Source: Annulohypoxylon bovei var. microspora
Taxonomy: Eukaryota; Ascomycota; Sordariomycetes; Xylariales; Hypoxylaceae
DNA length: 64,000 bases
Assembly (NCBI GenBank): GCA_022836615.1
Contig: MU405245.1
Span: forward strand, 230,082-294,081
Reading direction: 5' to 3'
In this document: positions 11,345 to 24,308 of the stretch, in pieces
Layout of the letters: each line of letters starts with the position of its first letter
Position numbering within the stretch: the first letter of the stretch is position 1
The notes under the pieces: model-generated
Told to the model about the DNA's origin: nothing
What the model saw: only the letters and a program-made list of their open reading frames with translations
Database searches by the model: none
Made by a program: the position numbers and the translations under genes

Positions 11345-13039
11345 ATGCTCTTTATACTGTTATGGCTTTTCTCAACACTGGTATTATCGGCTCTAGGAAG
11401 CACATCAAGTGCTCAGGATTCCAAGTCAACCCCAATCCTCCTACTTAGAGAAAGGGGAATCACGTCTGATCGGCTGAGTGAGACATCATTGGGCCTAAAA
11501 TTCGGAGATGGGTGCTTTTGTTCGCTCGCTGTAAGTATGTAATCTAACTCCACATGAACACTTGCCTCTAATTGGGCCACTCTCTCTCCGCGCTGACAGT
11601 GCGATACCCTCACCACCATATTCGGCAAAGATAGAACCAATACTATAGGGCAAGAAGCATACGAAGTTTCTCGATCTAGATTCTGGTCGCAACAACAATC
11701 AAAGGAAACTCACCCCCGGTGCTTTGTTCACCCGATTGACGCCGAGGAAGTGTCTATTATAATTTTGTTATCCCGAGCCACTGCATGCCCATTTGCTGCC
11801 AAAGGCGGCGGTCATTCCGCCTTCAAGGGCTCCTCTAATAGTCACGGTGGTATCACCATCGACTTCGACCATATGAAGCATGTGACTCCGAATCCTGATA
11901 GGCAGTCTGTAGCAATCGGTCCCGGAAATACCTGGGTCGACGTGTACACAGTCCTAGAGAAGTTCAATCTGACTATGGCGGGCGGGCGCACAGCTACAGT
12001 TGGTGTTAGTGGATTAACGTTAGGCGGCGGTATCTCATTCTTTAGCGGACTGTATGGGATGACCTGCGACAACATAATCAATTATGAAATTGTTCTTGGG
12101 TCAGGCGAGATCCTAACCGTCGATTTGAACACCAAAGCCGATTTATTTTGGGCTCTCCGAGGCGGAGGCGGCAATTTTGGCATCGTCACTCAATTTGTTG
12201 CCAGCACCTTCGAGCAGGGGCCGATGTGGGGAGGAGTACTCGCTTGGGAGATGCGCAGCACTAAAGCTACCTTGATCGATGCACTGATGAGCTACGCGGA
12301 GAAGGGCTCAGAGGAAGATCCGAATGCAGCCCTCATCGTGTCTTTTGCGCCCGTCCAAATATACCAAGCGTGGGTCTCGGTAGCCATGGTACATCATTCA
12401 GATCCGCAGCCATCAGGTAACCACCCTAAAGTTTTCGACGACTTTATGAGCATAGAGAATGCGTTCCAAGATAGTACGAGAACCGCATCCCATTCGAATT
12501 TTACTATCGAAATTGATGAGAGCAGTCCATCTGGCTTGCGCGAGAGCTACTGGACCCTCACGACATACGTGGATAAGCAATTGGCTTTAGATATGTTGGC
12601 CATCTTTGAGGAAGAAGTAATACCGATTCAGAATCTCACAGCTATTCTTCCCGCCTTTGTATACCAGGTTATAACAGTCCCCCAGCTCAAAGCAATGGCG
12701 CGTAACGGCGGTAATGCACTCGGCCTTGGCGGCGACGAGAAGCCCCTTTTTCTGATCAACTACTCTGTGATGTGGATGCTCAGCTCGGACGATGCATTAG
12801 TGCTAACAGCTTTTTCTAATATGGTTTCTCGGAGCCGAGAATTGGCACGGGAACGTGGCCTTGATCACCCCTTTCTCTACATGAACTACGCCAGTCAGTT
12901 CCAGGATCCACTGGGAAGCTATGGAGCAGAAAACAAGGCTAGACTAATGAAAATATCTAAGAAATACGATCCAGATGATGTGTTTCAGAAATTGAATCCA
13001 GGATATTTCAAATTTGATGGGGCCCCTGCACATTTATAA
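11345..13039 (+). CDS. Secreted FAD-linked oxidase (BBE/VAO-type, FAD_binding_4)
   Basis: Two exons, 11345-11530 and 11600-13039; the 69 nt intron has donor gtaagt and acceptor gacag. They give 541 residues, or 547 from the upstream in-frame ATG at 11327. The N-terminus MLFILLWLFSTLVLSALG is a signal peptide, so a secreted enzyme is expected. FAD-binding hallmarks are GGGHSAFKGSSN (His is the usual 8-alpha-histidyl FAD site), GPGNTWVDVY, GGRTATVGVSGLTLGGG and DLFWALRGGGGNFGIVT. A C-terminal BBE motif ends YDPDDVFQKLNPGYFKFDG. The position that carries the second, cysteinyl link in berberine-bridge enzymes (GxCPTVG) reads GGRTATVG, so mono-covalent flavin is inferred. The substrate is unknown: sugars, alcohols and secondary metabolites are all possible in this family. 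There is no adjacent biosynthetic cluster. Confidence 0.88.
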
Positions 13040-13327
13040 CTGTTACCGATGATCGGGGAGCTTGGCCATATAGGATGAGTTTGTTACGGTATCGTAAGGG
13101 GGACGATATAAAGGAGCTGGTTTATCTGCCTATGTATTGATTGGTATTGGTTTAAACCCCTGGCTCTACATGGTCATATCAATTTCTGTCTTATAGGTTT
13201 GTCTTTTCCCTATCTTGACACCCCTTAAAAGGTTGCAATTTAACTATCATCAACTTTCTTCACACCGGCATCAATCCAATTGAGTTGAGCCACCGAATCG
13301 CATCTTAAGAACAAGCTATGCGACCTG

Positions 13328-13775
13328 TCACTTTAACAGCCTCGTGCCTGAGAACGGGCATTTCACAAAGGCGCTGATAAACGGGACACCCGCTTGTACG
13401 CATTGATCCACTTCCGCCGAATACGATGTACTGTTGCATTCCGAGTCGGTGTAGAGAGTAACTTTTCATATTTTATTAGTCTTATTTCTCTCATCCTAAT
13501 CCCGTGTTTTAGAACAGGAAATTTCGTTGCTCACCGAAACAGTCGGGGTAGATAGTGGTCGGCTTATAGCTAAGGATATCGGGAGTGTTGTCATGTCTAT
13601 CCAGGGGTTGACATCTACCGCCACGCCCGAATATCGGATCTGCCCAGACGAATGTCTCGTTGCTACAATCGGGCCCGGAAAATATTTCCGCGACAGTATT
13701 ATAAAAATCGGGATCTCCGGGGCCAGCCGTAACGACAGCAGCAGCAGACAAAACGATGCTTAAGAGTCGAAGCAT
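13328..13775 (-). CDS. Six-cysteine small secreted protein (effector-like)
   Basis: Exon 1 runs 13775-13535 and exon 2 13461-13328. The 73 nt intron has donor GTGAGC, a CTAAT branch-like site and acceptor AAAAG. Together they give 124 residues. The start MLRLLSIVLSAAAVVTAGP is a signal peptide with cleavage expected near residue 18. The mature part has exactly six cysteines (PDCS, GRCQ, PDCF, SECN, DQCV, VKCP) and ends GTRLLK. Without splicing, exon 1 would run to a stop at 13509 and lose three of the cysteines, which supports the intron. I do not recognise a named family. Size, secretion signal and even cysteine count are typical of secreted cysteine-rich proteins or candidate effectors. It lies tail to tail with the FAD oxidase, 288 bp apart. 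Confidence 0.62.
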
Positions 13776-16700
13776 ATTTAAGCTTGTGAAATGAATGATA
13801 TCTCGGTTTGGTGTCGATGAATATATCTAAATAAAAGTGAATCAGCGCTTCTCTTCTTTCGTCTATCTGTCCACACCTTATATCTATCCTGATATCCTGC
13901 ACACCCCCGCTCAGTGCCCATGAAATGCTCATGTCATCAGACTTTTCGAGATAAGCTGACTGAATCAGCAAAGGGGTGGCAAGGATATTTTATAGCTCGA
14001 CGTGACACAGGCCCCCAAGGGAATTTAATGAAGGAGCCACGAGATTACCTTAGATAGGCAGGTTAGAAAGATGAAATTACCTATTGGCCAACATGACTTA
14101 CTTCTATCTCCTTTGAGGTTCTATAAGAAATACACAGAAACACCAGAACATGACAGAAACAGGTTATTGCGACCATCAGTGGAAATCTATACATGATTAG
14201 CCGGCATCATTAACCGGCCGACCTATCCGTTGCCAGTCAAGAATACCGGGGGCGCCTGGGGAGCTCAATGACGATATCTTGGCACAATTCGTTGTCTCTG
14301 ATAATTATAATTAACGAGCAAATCAAACAACCATGGTCAATATATAATAGAGAGATAGATAGCTCGCTTGATGAAGTATGTAAACTATATTATATCATGT
14401 ACCCACCTATTAGAATTCGAATGGGTGTCGTTAGATGAGTGTGTCCGAATCTGGAACCATATCTCATTGGAACTACCAGCACACCCACATAATAAAGCCA
14501 AGGCGATGACCATACAATAGGAACACAAAATCCTTTCTATACCAAACCTAGAACAATGCTTTCCAGTAAGCTAATGATGTGAGTACCTACCTATTCTAAG
14601 TAGATACCTGCACAACAATTAATATGTTAATGAACCATTTAAATGACGTAAACTTTTATACATGGGCTTGAATATGGAATATTTCTCAAGGTCTCTATGA
14701 AGGAGTCATTGTAAGTAAGTTAAGTTCAAGGAGATGGCCAATCAAAATTTAACAAAGTTAATCAGAAATGCCCTTTACGGAATGCTGTTAGCTGTTTCAG
14801 CCAATGAGAGTTAGAGAATTTCTAAAGAGTTGAAACTCCACCCCCAAAGACTCTAGAAACATACCTACTAATTCTAAGTCCAATTATAATGGTAGATATT
14901 TTGTAATATATTAAATTAAATTAATAACTCTTTAGCAGATCTCCTCCAACCGAAACTAAGGGGTTATAGGCTCATGCTGTTGCATAAGAACAGCGATACT
15001 ACATGTAGAGTCAGAAACAACTTAGTTCATCGATCCCAATCTCAGTTGCTTCTTCAGCTTTACATGCATATACACCTTTAAAAATTGAACCTCCTAAATT
15101 TAGAATCTGTACCACTATCCTCTGTTATTCCTCGATAAGACAGGCCATCCTAAGGAGTATTACGTTCAGAGCGTTTTCCATGGTGAAATACAGTTAACTT
15201 AATTCGCCTCCTTAGATGCACTAGCTTGTTCTACATCAAGGATAGGATCAGTTAGCCAAGCCAAGTAGTTAACCACTTACCTACCCTTTAACCTACGTGT
15301 GCCTTGATTGGGCCATCTGCTCATAACACCGATACCTAAAAGATAATATCGAAAGATCCCAAAATTCTCGTAAGAACGATCGACGGGGTGTCATATCCAC
15401 CTACCATAGACATGTTGATACTTAACCCATTATCTAGAGACGTTTAGTATGATGCATAGGGGTGATGTGGACTGGACTCCTTGTTCTGTGATAAACTCTT
15501 CAACCTAGGCTCAAATAACCGTGGTACCTACCTAAGAACCTAACGTAAACGACTGATTCTCTGGCTATCGCCTCTGTTTTCAATAATGATGAAAGCCTGC
15601 CAAGAAAACATGAACGAGTCAGATACTAGAGAACTTTCAACTGGGCCTAGTCGTTCTTTCCCGGTGCTTTACGATGCTGGCAGCGTGCCATATTCCAAAA
15701 TCGTTCGATACATCAATATGCATCGGGTGTTTGTCAAGGTTGGTGATAATACGATGGTCTATGTCAAAGAATATTTCAATAAATCGAACGATTTCATGTC
15801 GCTCATAAGTATTATAGAATACTGCGTCAGTTAACTTATCTCCTACTTCGCAAGCGTTATGTCAAGTGACAGAAGCTATAGACTAGGGCCTTGGCGGGTC
15901 TGCATATATCCGACCAATAACGGTGACTTCTCGGAGATTCACGCTGATAACCACCTGAAATAAAACCCGAGCGTTTCCCGATGCGCAAGAGATATAGATA
16001 GCCGCTTTAGTTATCACCTTTACCTTCTTGAGAAATAACAATTCGAGCATATATACGAGTTATAACAGCGAGAAGGGATGTGAAACTATTGCGACACCAG
16101 CCTTGTTGCAATGCGTGAGAAACTAGAAGATGCAAAGAATGTACCGGGTTCAGAAACGATATAACTGTTTACCTATCCATGGATAGCTCTCATGCAGTAT
16201 CTGTTAAATTATTACCAATTTCAGATTAGTATAACCATCGAATGGCACGTTGTGGGCGATCTTCAAAGAGAGAGTCCAAAAGGGGTAAATCTATCTGGGG
16301 CTCAAGACTTTATAGTAAATCGTAGGATATCAATTACACTAAACCTAAACCTCCCAATCGTAAAAAAAAAACATGTTAAAGCACCATACCATGATATCCA
16401 ATAGGATAGCCCTAGGTGCTTTAGCTCTTCTCTTATCGTTTAGGAGATTTATAACCTGAAGGGGGGGAAAGAACATGCATATAACAAAATTTAGCAAAGA
16501 CTACGTTTTATACTCCATTTATCGTAAACCAACGTTCGAATATATTAGAATGAAACCTTTGCTTATTACTTACTGATTGATGTTAGTCATATATCGTAAC
16601 CTTATGAATAATGGATTCTAAAATAATACCTAGTTACAGTGCTACACCAAAGGATTGTCATCTTACAGCGAGACGAGGCCTATGACTACTCCAGCAATAT

Positions 16701-17194
16701 CTATAAAACAAGGGGATATGCGGGGTGAACCGCGTATATCAGAATTGTGGTACCCAGCCCAGCGCCTAGTTATCTCGCTGTAGATGCACGATGATGGGTG
16801 CTCTATACGCTAGTATTATCAGTAACCACTCACGGCATCGGTGTTATCATCCGGTCGCTAGCGCCGCCATGAGCTACCAACTAATCTCCAACGCTGCCTC
16901 AACTGCGATCTGCTGGGACACATAAGCTGGGGTTATAAAGCCCAATTGCTCTACAGATGGGTCGACAATGCTTATCATGTACCGCTACACATTCCGAGGT
17001 GCGGAGGCCGTTATCGGTTTGCGTAGGTATATTCATATATTGCCTTCCCTTTGACTTCATCGTTGAGTGTGACGACGATACTAATAAAGGGGCATCCTGC
17101 ACGTGGTGATAGAGTTGGTGGAATTCTTACGACCATTACCCTCTTATCACCTGTATTCAATATTGTATTTGCTTAAATTGTACCGGTATCCAGC
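13776..17194. other. Gene-poor AT-rich region
   Basis: About 3.4 kb with many stops in all frames and scattered TACCTA/TAGGTA motifs. The only frame with a plausible start is the 82-codon one at 15586-15834, listed separately. No RNA gene or clear transposon remnant was found. Confidence 0.45.
15586..15834 (+). CDS. Short hypothetical ORF, doubtful
   Basis: 82 codons starting with tandem ATGs. The product has a non-random look in its second half (VPYSKIVRYINMHRVFVKVGDNTMVYVKEYFNKSNDF) with alternating charged and hydrophobic residues. No signal peptide, no recognised family, and it is isolated in AT-rich DNA. It could be a relic of a larger gene or chance. Confidence 0.2.
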   Translation: MMKACQENMNESDTRELSTGPSRSFPVLYDAGSVPYSKIVRYINMHRVFVKVGDNTMVYVKEYFNKSNDFMSLISIIEYCVS

Positions 17195-18798
17195 ATGTCG
17201 TTACCTACTGTAATTTGGCTAGCATCGGGAATCATCATATCCCTAATCACTTTTGTCGCTTTAAACCGGTCTCAGAAAGATGTAGTGCTCAGGAGGTTAG
17301 GATTGGGAAGGCGTGATGCCTCCCGCCCGAGCACACCGTTGCTGGAGAAGCAAACGGCCTCGAAGCCAATCGCCTCGTCCACATCAGACCTGCACTCAAC
17401 AGTACCTCCCTCGCAGCGAGGACAGCTCAAAGTAATGATGGAAAAGATGCCCCCTGCGCAACAGAAAGCGATGGGCGACCTCTCATTCAACACGAACACA
17501 TTCATGAACTCGCTATTGGATCTCGAGGAAGACTACCGGACCGCCGACGACTCGAAGTACGTCTACACCGGCTTCTCGGTGAAAGAAATCAAGGCTCTGG
17601 GAGATTTCCCAGACTACTCGACGCTCTCCGAGGTCCCGATGCCCCAGCCGTACTTAGAATTCGACATCAACAAGGCCAAGCCGCGGCCGTACCGCCCATT
17701 CAGATGGGTATACCATCAGACGATGTGTAGGCAACTCATATCACAAAACCCCCCTATACTAGGATTTAAAGCTAATGACTTCTAATAGCCTTAACCAAAC
17801 TCGAAACAGACTGGTGGCTGGAGTTAGAATCGACCTACAGAGCCCGCATCGCACAGCGGAAGGCGCTGTTCGCGCAGCACGGCTCGGCGGTGCTGCAATC
17901 GCTGCCCGGCTCGGAGCTCGCGTGCAAGGAGCTCATGGAGATGGTCCTGCAGTTCCTGTGCGCGCGGTACCCTCAGTACTTTGTGCTATCGGCGGATAAT
18001 TCGCGGCTCGAGAACAAGATCCTCGGCACCGTGTCCGTGATCAAGGAGAAGCACCCCCTACTCATCCTACTAGATAACGTGCCCGAGGACTTCGGCATGG
18101 TGCTGCGCGACCCGGAGACCGGGTACTACATCTTCCGCGCCGGTCTCATCTGCTCGGCTATGGGCTGGAATGTCGGTAGTAAGATCGGGATGAAGCTTCA
18201 TGAAATCCATACGACGATCCCGGATTATAAGGAGAAGATGCAGTTCAGTATGGATCGGTATGGTGCCCCTTTTAAGGTTTTTTTCGTCTCTGGGTCATGT
18301 TGCTGACTTTAACGCAGATATTTCTCCAAGATGCCCGCCAACAAGCCCATCCAGCGCGGCTCCTGGGGCCTCGAAGTAGACCAGCCCCTGTACATGCCTC
18401 CGGGCGACCCGCATGCCAAGTACCGGGACTTCCAGGACACAAGCCTGACGCGAGAGCGCATCCATCTACGCGTAGACTGGCAGACGCTGCGACGGCTCCC
18501 GTTATCAGGAGCCGTGGTCTTCAACTTTAAGGCTCTATTCACTCCCATAGAGGAATTCCGAGACGAGCCATATGTGCCGACCCTGGCGCTGAAGTTGATA
18601 AAGGAGGGCAAGGAGAACCTCATGAAGTACAAGAACACCTGGCACACCGAGCACATCACGATCCCGGCCCTGGAGGAGTTTGCCAAGGAACAGGTTGAAA
18701 AGGGGATGGTTGAGAAGGACTGGGAGGTCAAGACCCTTGACGACAGCCCCTGGTTTCCCGGGTGGCAGGAGAAGTGGCACAGGCAACAGGGCTTCTAG
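17195..18798 (+). CDS. DUF3445 / HRQ-family protein, haem-dependent N-demethylase-like
   Basis: Three exons: 17195-17726, 17789-18257 and 18318-18798 (introns 62 and 60 nt), joining to 493 residues. The N-terminus (MSLPTVIWLASGIIISLITFVAL) is a membrane anchor or signal segment, followed by a variable Ser/Pro-rich linker. The DUF3445 core starts near residue 130 (YVYTGFSVKEIKALGDFPDY, PYRPFRWVYHQTM). It continues through MVLQFLCARYPQYFVL, LLDNVPEDFGMVLRDPETGYYIFRAGLICSAMGWNVGSKIGMKLHEIHTTIPDY and RGSWGLEVDQPLYMPPGDPH. Some members of this family are haem-dependent oxidative N-demethylases of small amines; most fungal ones are uncharacterised. The first splice needs donor gtaggc after ATGT. 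No neighbouring gene suggests a pathway. Confidence 0.82.
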
Positions 18799-19239
18799 GG
18801 CACTACGGGGAAGACGATGTATAGGAATTAAGGAAAATATCATTGAAACTCACCAGCGACTCATTTAACTAATTTACTCGTTCAATACTAAGCATTTTTA
18901 AGTATACCTATCCAACAACATCAGTAACGGTGTACTAAGGACTTTTGGTACTTATACATGGTATCCAGGCGATTCTGCTATTGCTTGAACTACCTATTCA
19001 ATCGCATATATATAAGTCGAATATATAAAGCTTCATATCGGGAGTCCTCGTCTAGTTGTCATGTAGTTGCCCACCCACTTTTAAAGAAGCAATATTGATA
19101 CACCGGGAAGTTGAATTCGAGCATATAGCCATGATCCATGAATCATACGCCGCATCCATACAAATCCAGGCCGGGTCTTCCCAAAACGCCAGAGGTCATT
19201 CTTCAATACCTGGGCCTCATGCTACCTTCCCTTTTTTCC
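18799..19239. other. Intergenic, convergent gene ends
   Basis: Space between the 3' ends of the DUF3445 and ETF-QO genes. It would hold both 3' untranslated regions. No other feature seen. Confidence 0.5.
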
Positions 19240-21224
19240 TTATGTCATGTAGTACTTGGGTCCTTCACCACCCTGAGGCACAGCCCAGTTAATGTCCTGG
19301 TGGGGTGCCTTGATATCGCAGGTCTTGCAGTGGATGCAGCTACGGCCAATGTTAGCATAGAAGTTATTTAATTAATTAACCACCGAGACATAAACTTTGT
19401 GTCTGGTAGGGTAATCCGGGATACTCACTTTTGGGAGTTAATCTGGAATCTCACACCAAGCGGCTTTGAATCGTCTTCGACATATTCGTAAACGCCAGCA
19501 GGGCAGAATCGATTCTCCAGACCTTTATAAGTAGGCCATGTTTCTTGAGTATGGGCATCCCAATCCTTAACTTGGAGATGGACAGGCTGGTCTTCCTCGT
19601 GGTTCGTCCCCGTCCGGGAGACACTTGTCAATATGTCGAAAGAGATCTTTCCATCTGGTTTTGGATATTCGATCTTAGGGTACGAGTCGGCGCTCTTGGT
19701 AGCATCGTAATCTGTGTGCCTGTGCTTCAGGGTCCAGGGAACGTGGCCCTTGAGAATAAACGCCTCTAGACCGGAATACATGACTCCACCGAGAGTTCCC
19801 AAAGGAGATTGAAACGAGGGGCGCATATTTCGGACCTCCTTCAGCTCTTTCCAGACGCTAGATTTCCGGAGAGAATCTTCGTAGTGGTATAAAAAGATAG
19901 ACTCTTCGCTACCTGCCGCCAATGCTGTCCAAGCTGCCTCGGCGGCAAGCATGCCCGTCTTCATAGCATTATGAGTACCTTTGACTTGAGGGACGTTAAC
20001 GAAGCCAGCAGAATCGCCGATCAATGCACCACCGGGAAAAGCGACTTTGGGGATTGATTGAAAACCACCCTCACTAAGAGCCCTCGCGCCATAGGAAATG
20101 CACTTGCCGCCTTCCAAGACAGATTTATACAGGGGGTGTTGTTTCATCTTTTGGAACTCCCCGTATGGAGATAACCACGGATTCTTATAATCCAAGGCTA
20201 CAACAATCCCAATACTAACGAGGTTGTCTCCGAAGTGATATAACCAGCCGCCACCGTACGTGTCTAGGGCTAAGGGATAGCCCATCGAATGGACGACTTC
20301 GCCTTTCCGGAACTTTTCTGGTTGAATTTCCCAGACCTCCTTTACCCCTAAACCGTAGGTTTGGTGCTGGCTATCCCTTCTCAGGTCAAATTTTTTGATA
20401 ACTTGCTTTGTCAGACTGCCGTGGCATCCCTCGGCAAACAGTGTAACTCGAGCATGGAACTCCATGCCTCGTTCGAAGCTATCCTTCGGTTTCCCATCTC
20501 GCCCTATGCCAAGGTCGTTTGTCGCAACACCAAGAACGGACCCATCAGGCTTGTAGAGTACCTCTGAGGCAGCGAACCCGGGATATACCTCTACACCAAT
20601 CTCCTCTGCGCGCTCTCCAAGCCACTTCGTGAATTGGTTTAGGCTGACGATATAATTGCCATGATTATGCATCTGGGGTGGGGCCGGTAAAGGTATCGCA
20701 CTGCCCTTAGTCAAAAACCTCATCTTGTCTCCTGTTGCCGCCGTCGCGTGTTCGAACCGATTCTCGTTCGCTTCGTCAAGCCAGTCGGGAAACAACTCCT
20801 TGACCGCAACCGGATTTATGACAGCTCCGGACAGAATATGTGCTCCAATTTCACCCGCCTTTTCTAACAACAGGACCCTAAAATCCTCATTGCCGTTCTC
20901 ATTAGCGAGTTGCTTTAGACGTATAGCAGCACTCAACCCAGCAGGGCCTCCACCAATAATGCACACATCGACCTGGTCGCTCTCCCGCTCAACAGTCTTA
21001 GGATCGAAGCTATCGTCGGCCGTAGCAAAGTACCTCGGACGGGTTGTACTGAAGGCGCGAAGAGTCGAACGAGCAAGCGGAGAAGGTGTCGAGACGGAAC
21101 ATATTGGGCGGTTTAGAGCTATTAAGCAAGGATACGAGGCTTTGCACACTCTCTTGGCGATTTTCGGCCGAATCGACGGAGCACTCCGTTGTGCGAAGGT
21201 ACGAAGCGGTACCGACGCAGACAT
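19240..21224 (-). CDS. ETFDH: Electron-transfer flavoprotein:ubiquinone oxidoreductase, mitochondrial
   Basis: Passes electrons from reduced ETF (fatty-acid and amino-acid oxidation) to ubiquinone in the inner mitochondrial membrane. Exon 1 is 21224-19429 and exon 2 19339-19240. The 89 nt intron splits an Asn codon, and the product is 631 residues. The N-terminal 70 residues are Arg/Ser-rich without acids, a mitochondrial presequence (RAFSTTRPRYFAT). The FAD Rossmann motif is VCIIGGGPAGLSAAIRL near residue 87. Family blocks include LLEKAGEIGAHILSGAVINP, TFAEGCHGSLTKQV-like FAEGCHGSLTKQVI, GGALIGDSAGFVNVPQVKGTHNAMKTG and NRFCPAGVYEYV. Exon 2 supplies the rest of the 4Fe-4S site (NCIHCKTCDIK), so unspliced transcripts would lack the cluster. 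All four cluster cysteines are present. Confidence 0.96.
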
Positions 21225-23640
21225 TGTAAGACTTCTCTCTGCCTAGGCTGTCTAATTTTTGAGGAATGAAGACTTCTGGGTTGACGGGTGGATTCTTCAC
21301 CGTGTATTAGACGCCATAAGTGTGAAGAGAGTGACTCGAAGTCGGTTGTCAATGGTCAATTCGTGATTCGTGGTGCTCGAAAGCCGAGAATGGTTATGAT
21401 GACATCAAAATTTGGTACATGGGTAAAAGTTATTTGCATCTGCAAATGTTTGACCGACCTACCGAGGTTACTCTCGCCACTCATTGGTCCAAAAGTTAAA
21501 CAAAGCCCGCTGCAAGCCGTTCTAGGCCGCGTCCGGAGTTTTCTGTGAGCCTATCATATTCCTATGATTAAGAAGCTTTTTAAAGGTTTGTGGCTTCTGT
21601 GGCAGCATGTGGCTGGAGAAGAAATGGATGGATGGATGGATCTATCCATGAAATGGGGAAATAGGGTTTGCCTTGGCAGCTTGGGTACCTAGGTACATGG
21701 ATAGCCGAGATTTAGAAGTCCAGATAAAGTGAGAGATGGTAGTGGATCTCTCCACTTGTCCTACCTTGGTCCTCCACCATTGCCCGAGGTCGTTCATCCC
21801 GCTTCTTCCAAGTTGGCAGAATTGGTTGTAAACTTCCAAGGTTGAAAGGCCTTTTGAATCTTGATCCACTGTTTGGATATCATACTCATTCGCAACGACT
21901 AACCAACATTAGGGTTGCAAGTTTCCAAGTGTCTAAATCTCCCACTGGTTAGTCGCGCAAATTGCAACAGTCACGCAAAGCGCGTATAGCTGCCATTTGT
22001 CAGTCGAAAAAGGGGGATCGCATTGATGGATTCTCACGATTGCCCTCAAGGCCAGAAATAGCATCGCATCATCATGGGAGTGCGATCATCTTTATGCTAT
22101 GATTTTCCTTGGCTTGATCGCCGGCGAAGCTTTTTTTGCATGGTAAAAGCGAAATGGGGATCTTCGATAGCCTGTATGCAGCAAACAACGTGAATCGAAT
22201 CAGTTTCTCTACCCACGCAGCCACGCTACTACGCTACTAGACAGCCTGACAGCCCACGATGCTGCACACACAGACGAAGTCCCAGCGTATTCTCCTCCGG
22301 GAGCGCCAGAGCGATGACCGATATGAATTTTGATGAATAGGTAGCCAATGTCGACTTCAACGCCTGTCAATTCAAACACTCGACTAGATGTTCTTTGTGT
22401 TTTCAGGAGCGCTAATGATGACTAGAAACGTCGTAGGCGCCAATGTCAACACTTTCGAAGTTTCTGATACACTTCAATCCCGTCTTTCATCTTCAAACTA
22501 AAGACACAGCCACCTTCGCTCTGGGCTTCTAGGCTCTGACCCAAACCAATGCGCGACTTGTTTGCCAGTTCGGGCCTTCCTAAACAGGCAATGTTTTCCA
22601 GCGGGACTCCTGGTTGCAACCGGAAAGCTAGCTCCCAGAGATGGCGAGCTATCCACCTCGCATATCGTATGACGAGCTAAACTACAGCTCGTCAAGTTAA
22701 GGTTACTCTCGTCAACTCAGCTTTGCGGCTATATCTCACGTGATTATGCGATCGCTGGGTGCATCTCCTGTTCTGTACCCTGGCAGAGCGTCTGAGGCTC
22801 GTTTGATCTGCCCCGTCCGACGTTACAGGCTATGTCGCCGAGAAATTTGAGAGCCTCAAAGCGCCCACCCTGTCCCCACGCTTTCTTGGCATCTCAAGTT
22901 TCAAACTCTTATGATCCCCAAGGATCTCCTAATTGATCTTCCTTGAGTTACCCCGAATCTGGAGTACCAGATCTGCGTTATTTTCAACCTTCTCTGTATG
23001 ATCTCCTCAGCTGGTGATCTTATTCTACTTTATTCTACTTCCCCCCATGTTTTGAGTGGGACGGAAAGTCTTCTCGACGTGTTTGGTATAGGTGGGTCTT
23101 CAACCTCCTCAGTCCAATGAGAATCTCGTTTACAAGTTTTGTTCCCTGCGTTTCTCGAAATTCCAATGTTCCAATCTCTTGACTTGCGGTACCGATGCCA
23201 AGATTCCATGTTTACAGGCATATTTTTGTTACTATGGGGATAGTTATGGAGATAGTTGGGAGTTTGGGATGTGACTGTCCTATCACAAGAACCTTGCCCT
23301 ACTGTGTTCGTCGATGGCAGGATAGCCAAGTTCATCGAATCTTGAATACTCTCCATTTGACCATAAATGCGTTGTCTTCCCGTGCCGTTTTATCCAGCTT
23401 TATCTCTACTTCTTCACACATCCACAATAATCCCATTCGCCAACCCTTCCTTTCTTGGTTGTTTCTTGTTCGAAGAGGTAGGTTTAACCTGAATGCCAAG
23501 CCTTTCGTGTCCTGGATAGCTAACTGGTCTATAGCTGTGCTCCTATTATACCTTCTTTACTGTATTATTTCGTCACTTGACAATTTACTTTCGACCACTC
23601 CTTATTTTCTGTTAAGTGTCTGGATATACACTCTTTCAAC
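21225..23640. other. Intergenic region between divergent ETF-QO and Ala-rich secreted gene
   Basis: About 2.4 kb. A short tandem repeat of GGAT/ATGG lies near 21624-21642. The last 250 bp before 23641 is pyrimidine-rich and TATA-poor, as in leaders of strongly expressed fungal genes. Short ATG frames here show no coding character. Confidence 0.45.
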
Positions 23641-24308
23641 ATGAAGAACTTCGGAACCATCTTTATGATCCTGGGCGTCGCTGCGTCTTTCGGAGCTGCC
23701 CTACCCACCCAGCAGGCCTATGGAGCTGTCCAAGCCCGTGGAAATGCCCATGGCTTTGGTATGTATTATTTTCCTTTAAGTGATCATAAAATACTAACCA
23801 TCTATTTATAGCTCTTGACGTCAGATTCCCCAAGAAGAAGCATGGCAAGGCCGCTGCCGCCGCCGCTGCTGCTGCCAACAACGCAACTGCTGCTGCCGTA
23901 GACGTTAGTGCTGCTGCCAACGGAACTGCCAACGCTGGACAGGATGCCGCCACAGGCAAGGGCAAGAAGGCAAAGGCAAAGGCTGCTAAGGCCGCCGCCG
24001 CCGCTGCTGCCGCGGACGCCGCTGCCGCTGACACTGGCGCAGCTGCTGCAACCGATGCCAACGCCCAGGATGGACAGAAGGCTGCTGCCGCCCAGGACGC
24101 GAACGCTCAGGACGCCGCGGCGGCGGATCAGCAAGGCGGTAATGCTCTCACCGACCTTGTCGGCAATCTCCTCGGCGGTAATGCTAACAGCGCAGACCCT
24201 CTCGCAGGTCTTCTCAGCGGCGCCGCCGGTGGCAATGCTGCCGGTACGCAAGACGCTGCTGCTCAACAGGGCGGTCTGCAGGGTCTCCTGTCAGGCCTCC
24301 TGAAGTAG
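23641..24308 (+). CDS. Alanine-rich small secreted protein
   Basis: Two exons, 23641-23758 and 23812-24308. The 53 nt intron has donor gtatgt, branch-like ctaac and acceptor atag. The product is 204 residues. MKNFGTIFMILGVAASFGAALP is a signal peptide. The mature protein is low-complexity. A basic stretch (FPKKKHGKAAA; KGKKAKAKAAKA) lies among Ala runs with Asn, Asp and Gln. The C-terminus is amphipathic and Gly/Leu-rich (LVGNLLGG, LAGLLSG, LQGLLSGLLK) with a repeated GNA/ADP spacing. There is no cysteine and no catalytic motif. Codons in the Ala runs are mostly GCT/GCC, so it is not a simple trinucleotide expansion. It resembles no family I can name; a cell-wall, surface or secreted peptide-precursor role is only a guess. 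Confidence 0.7.
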
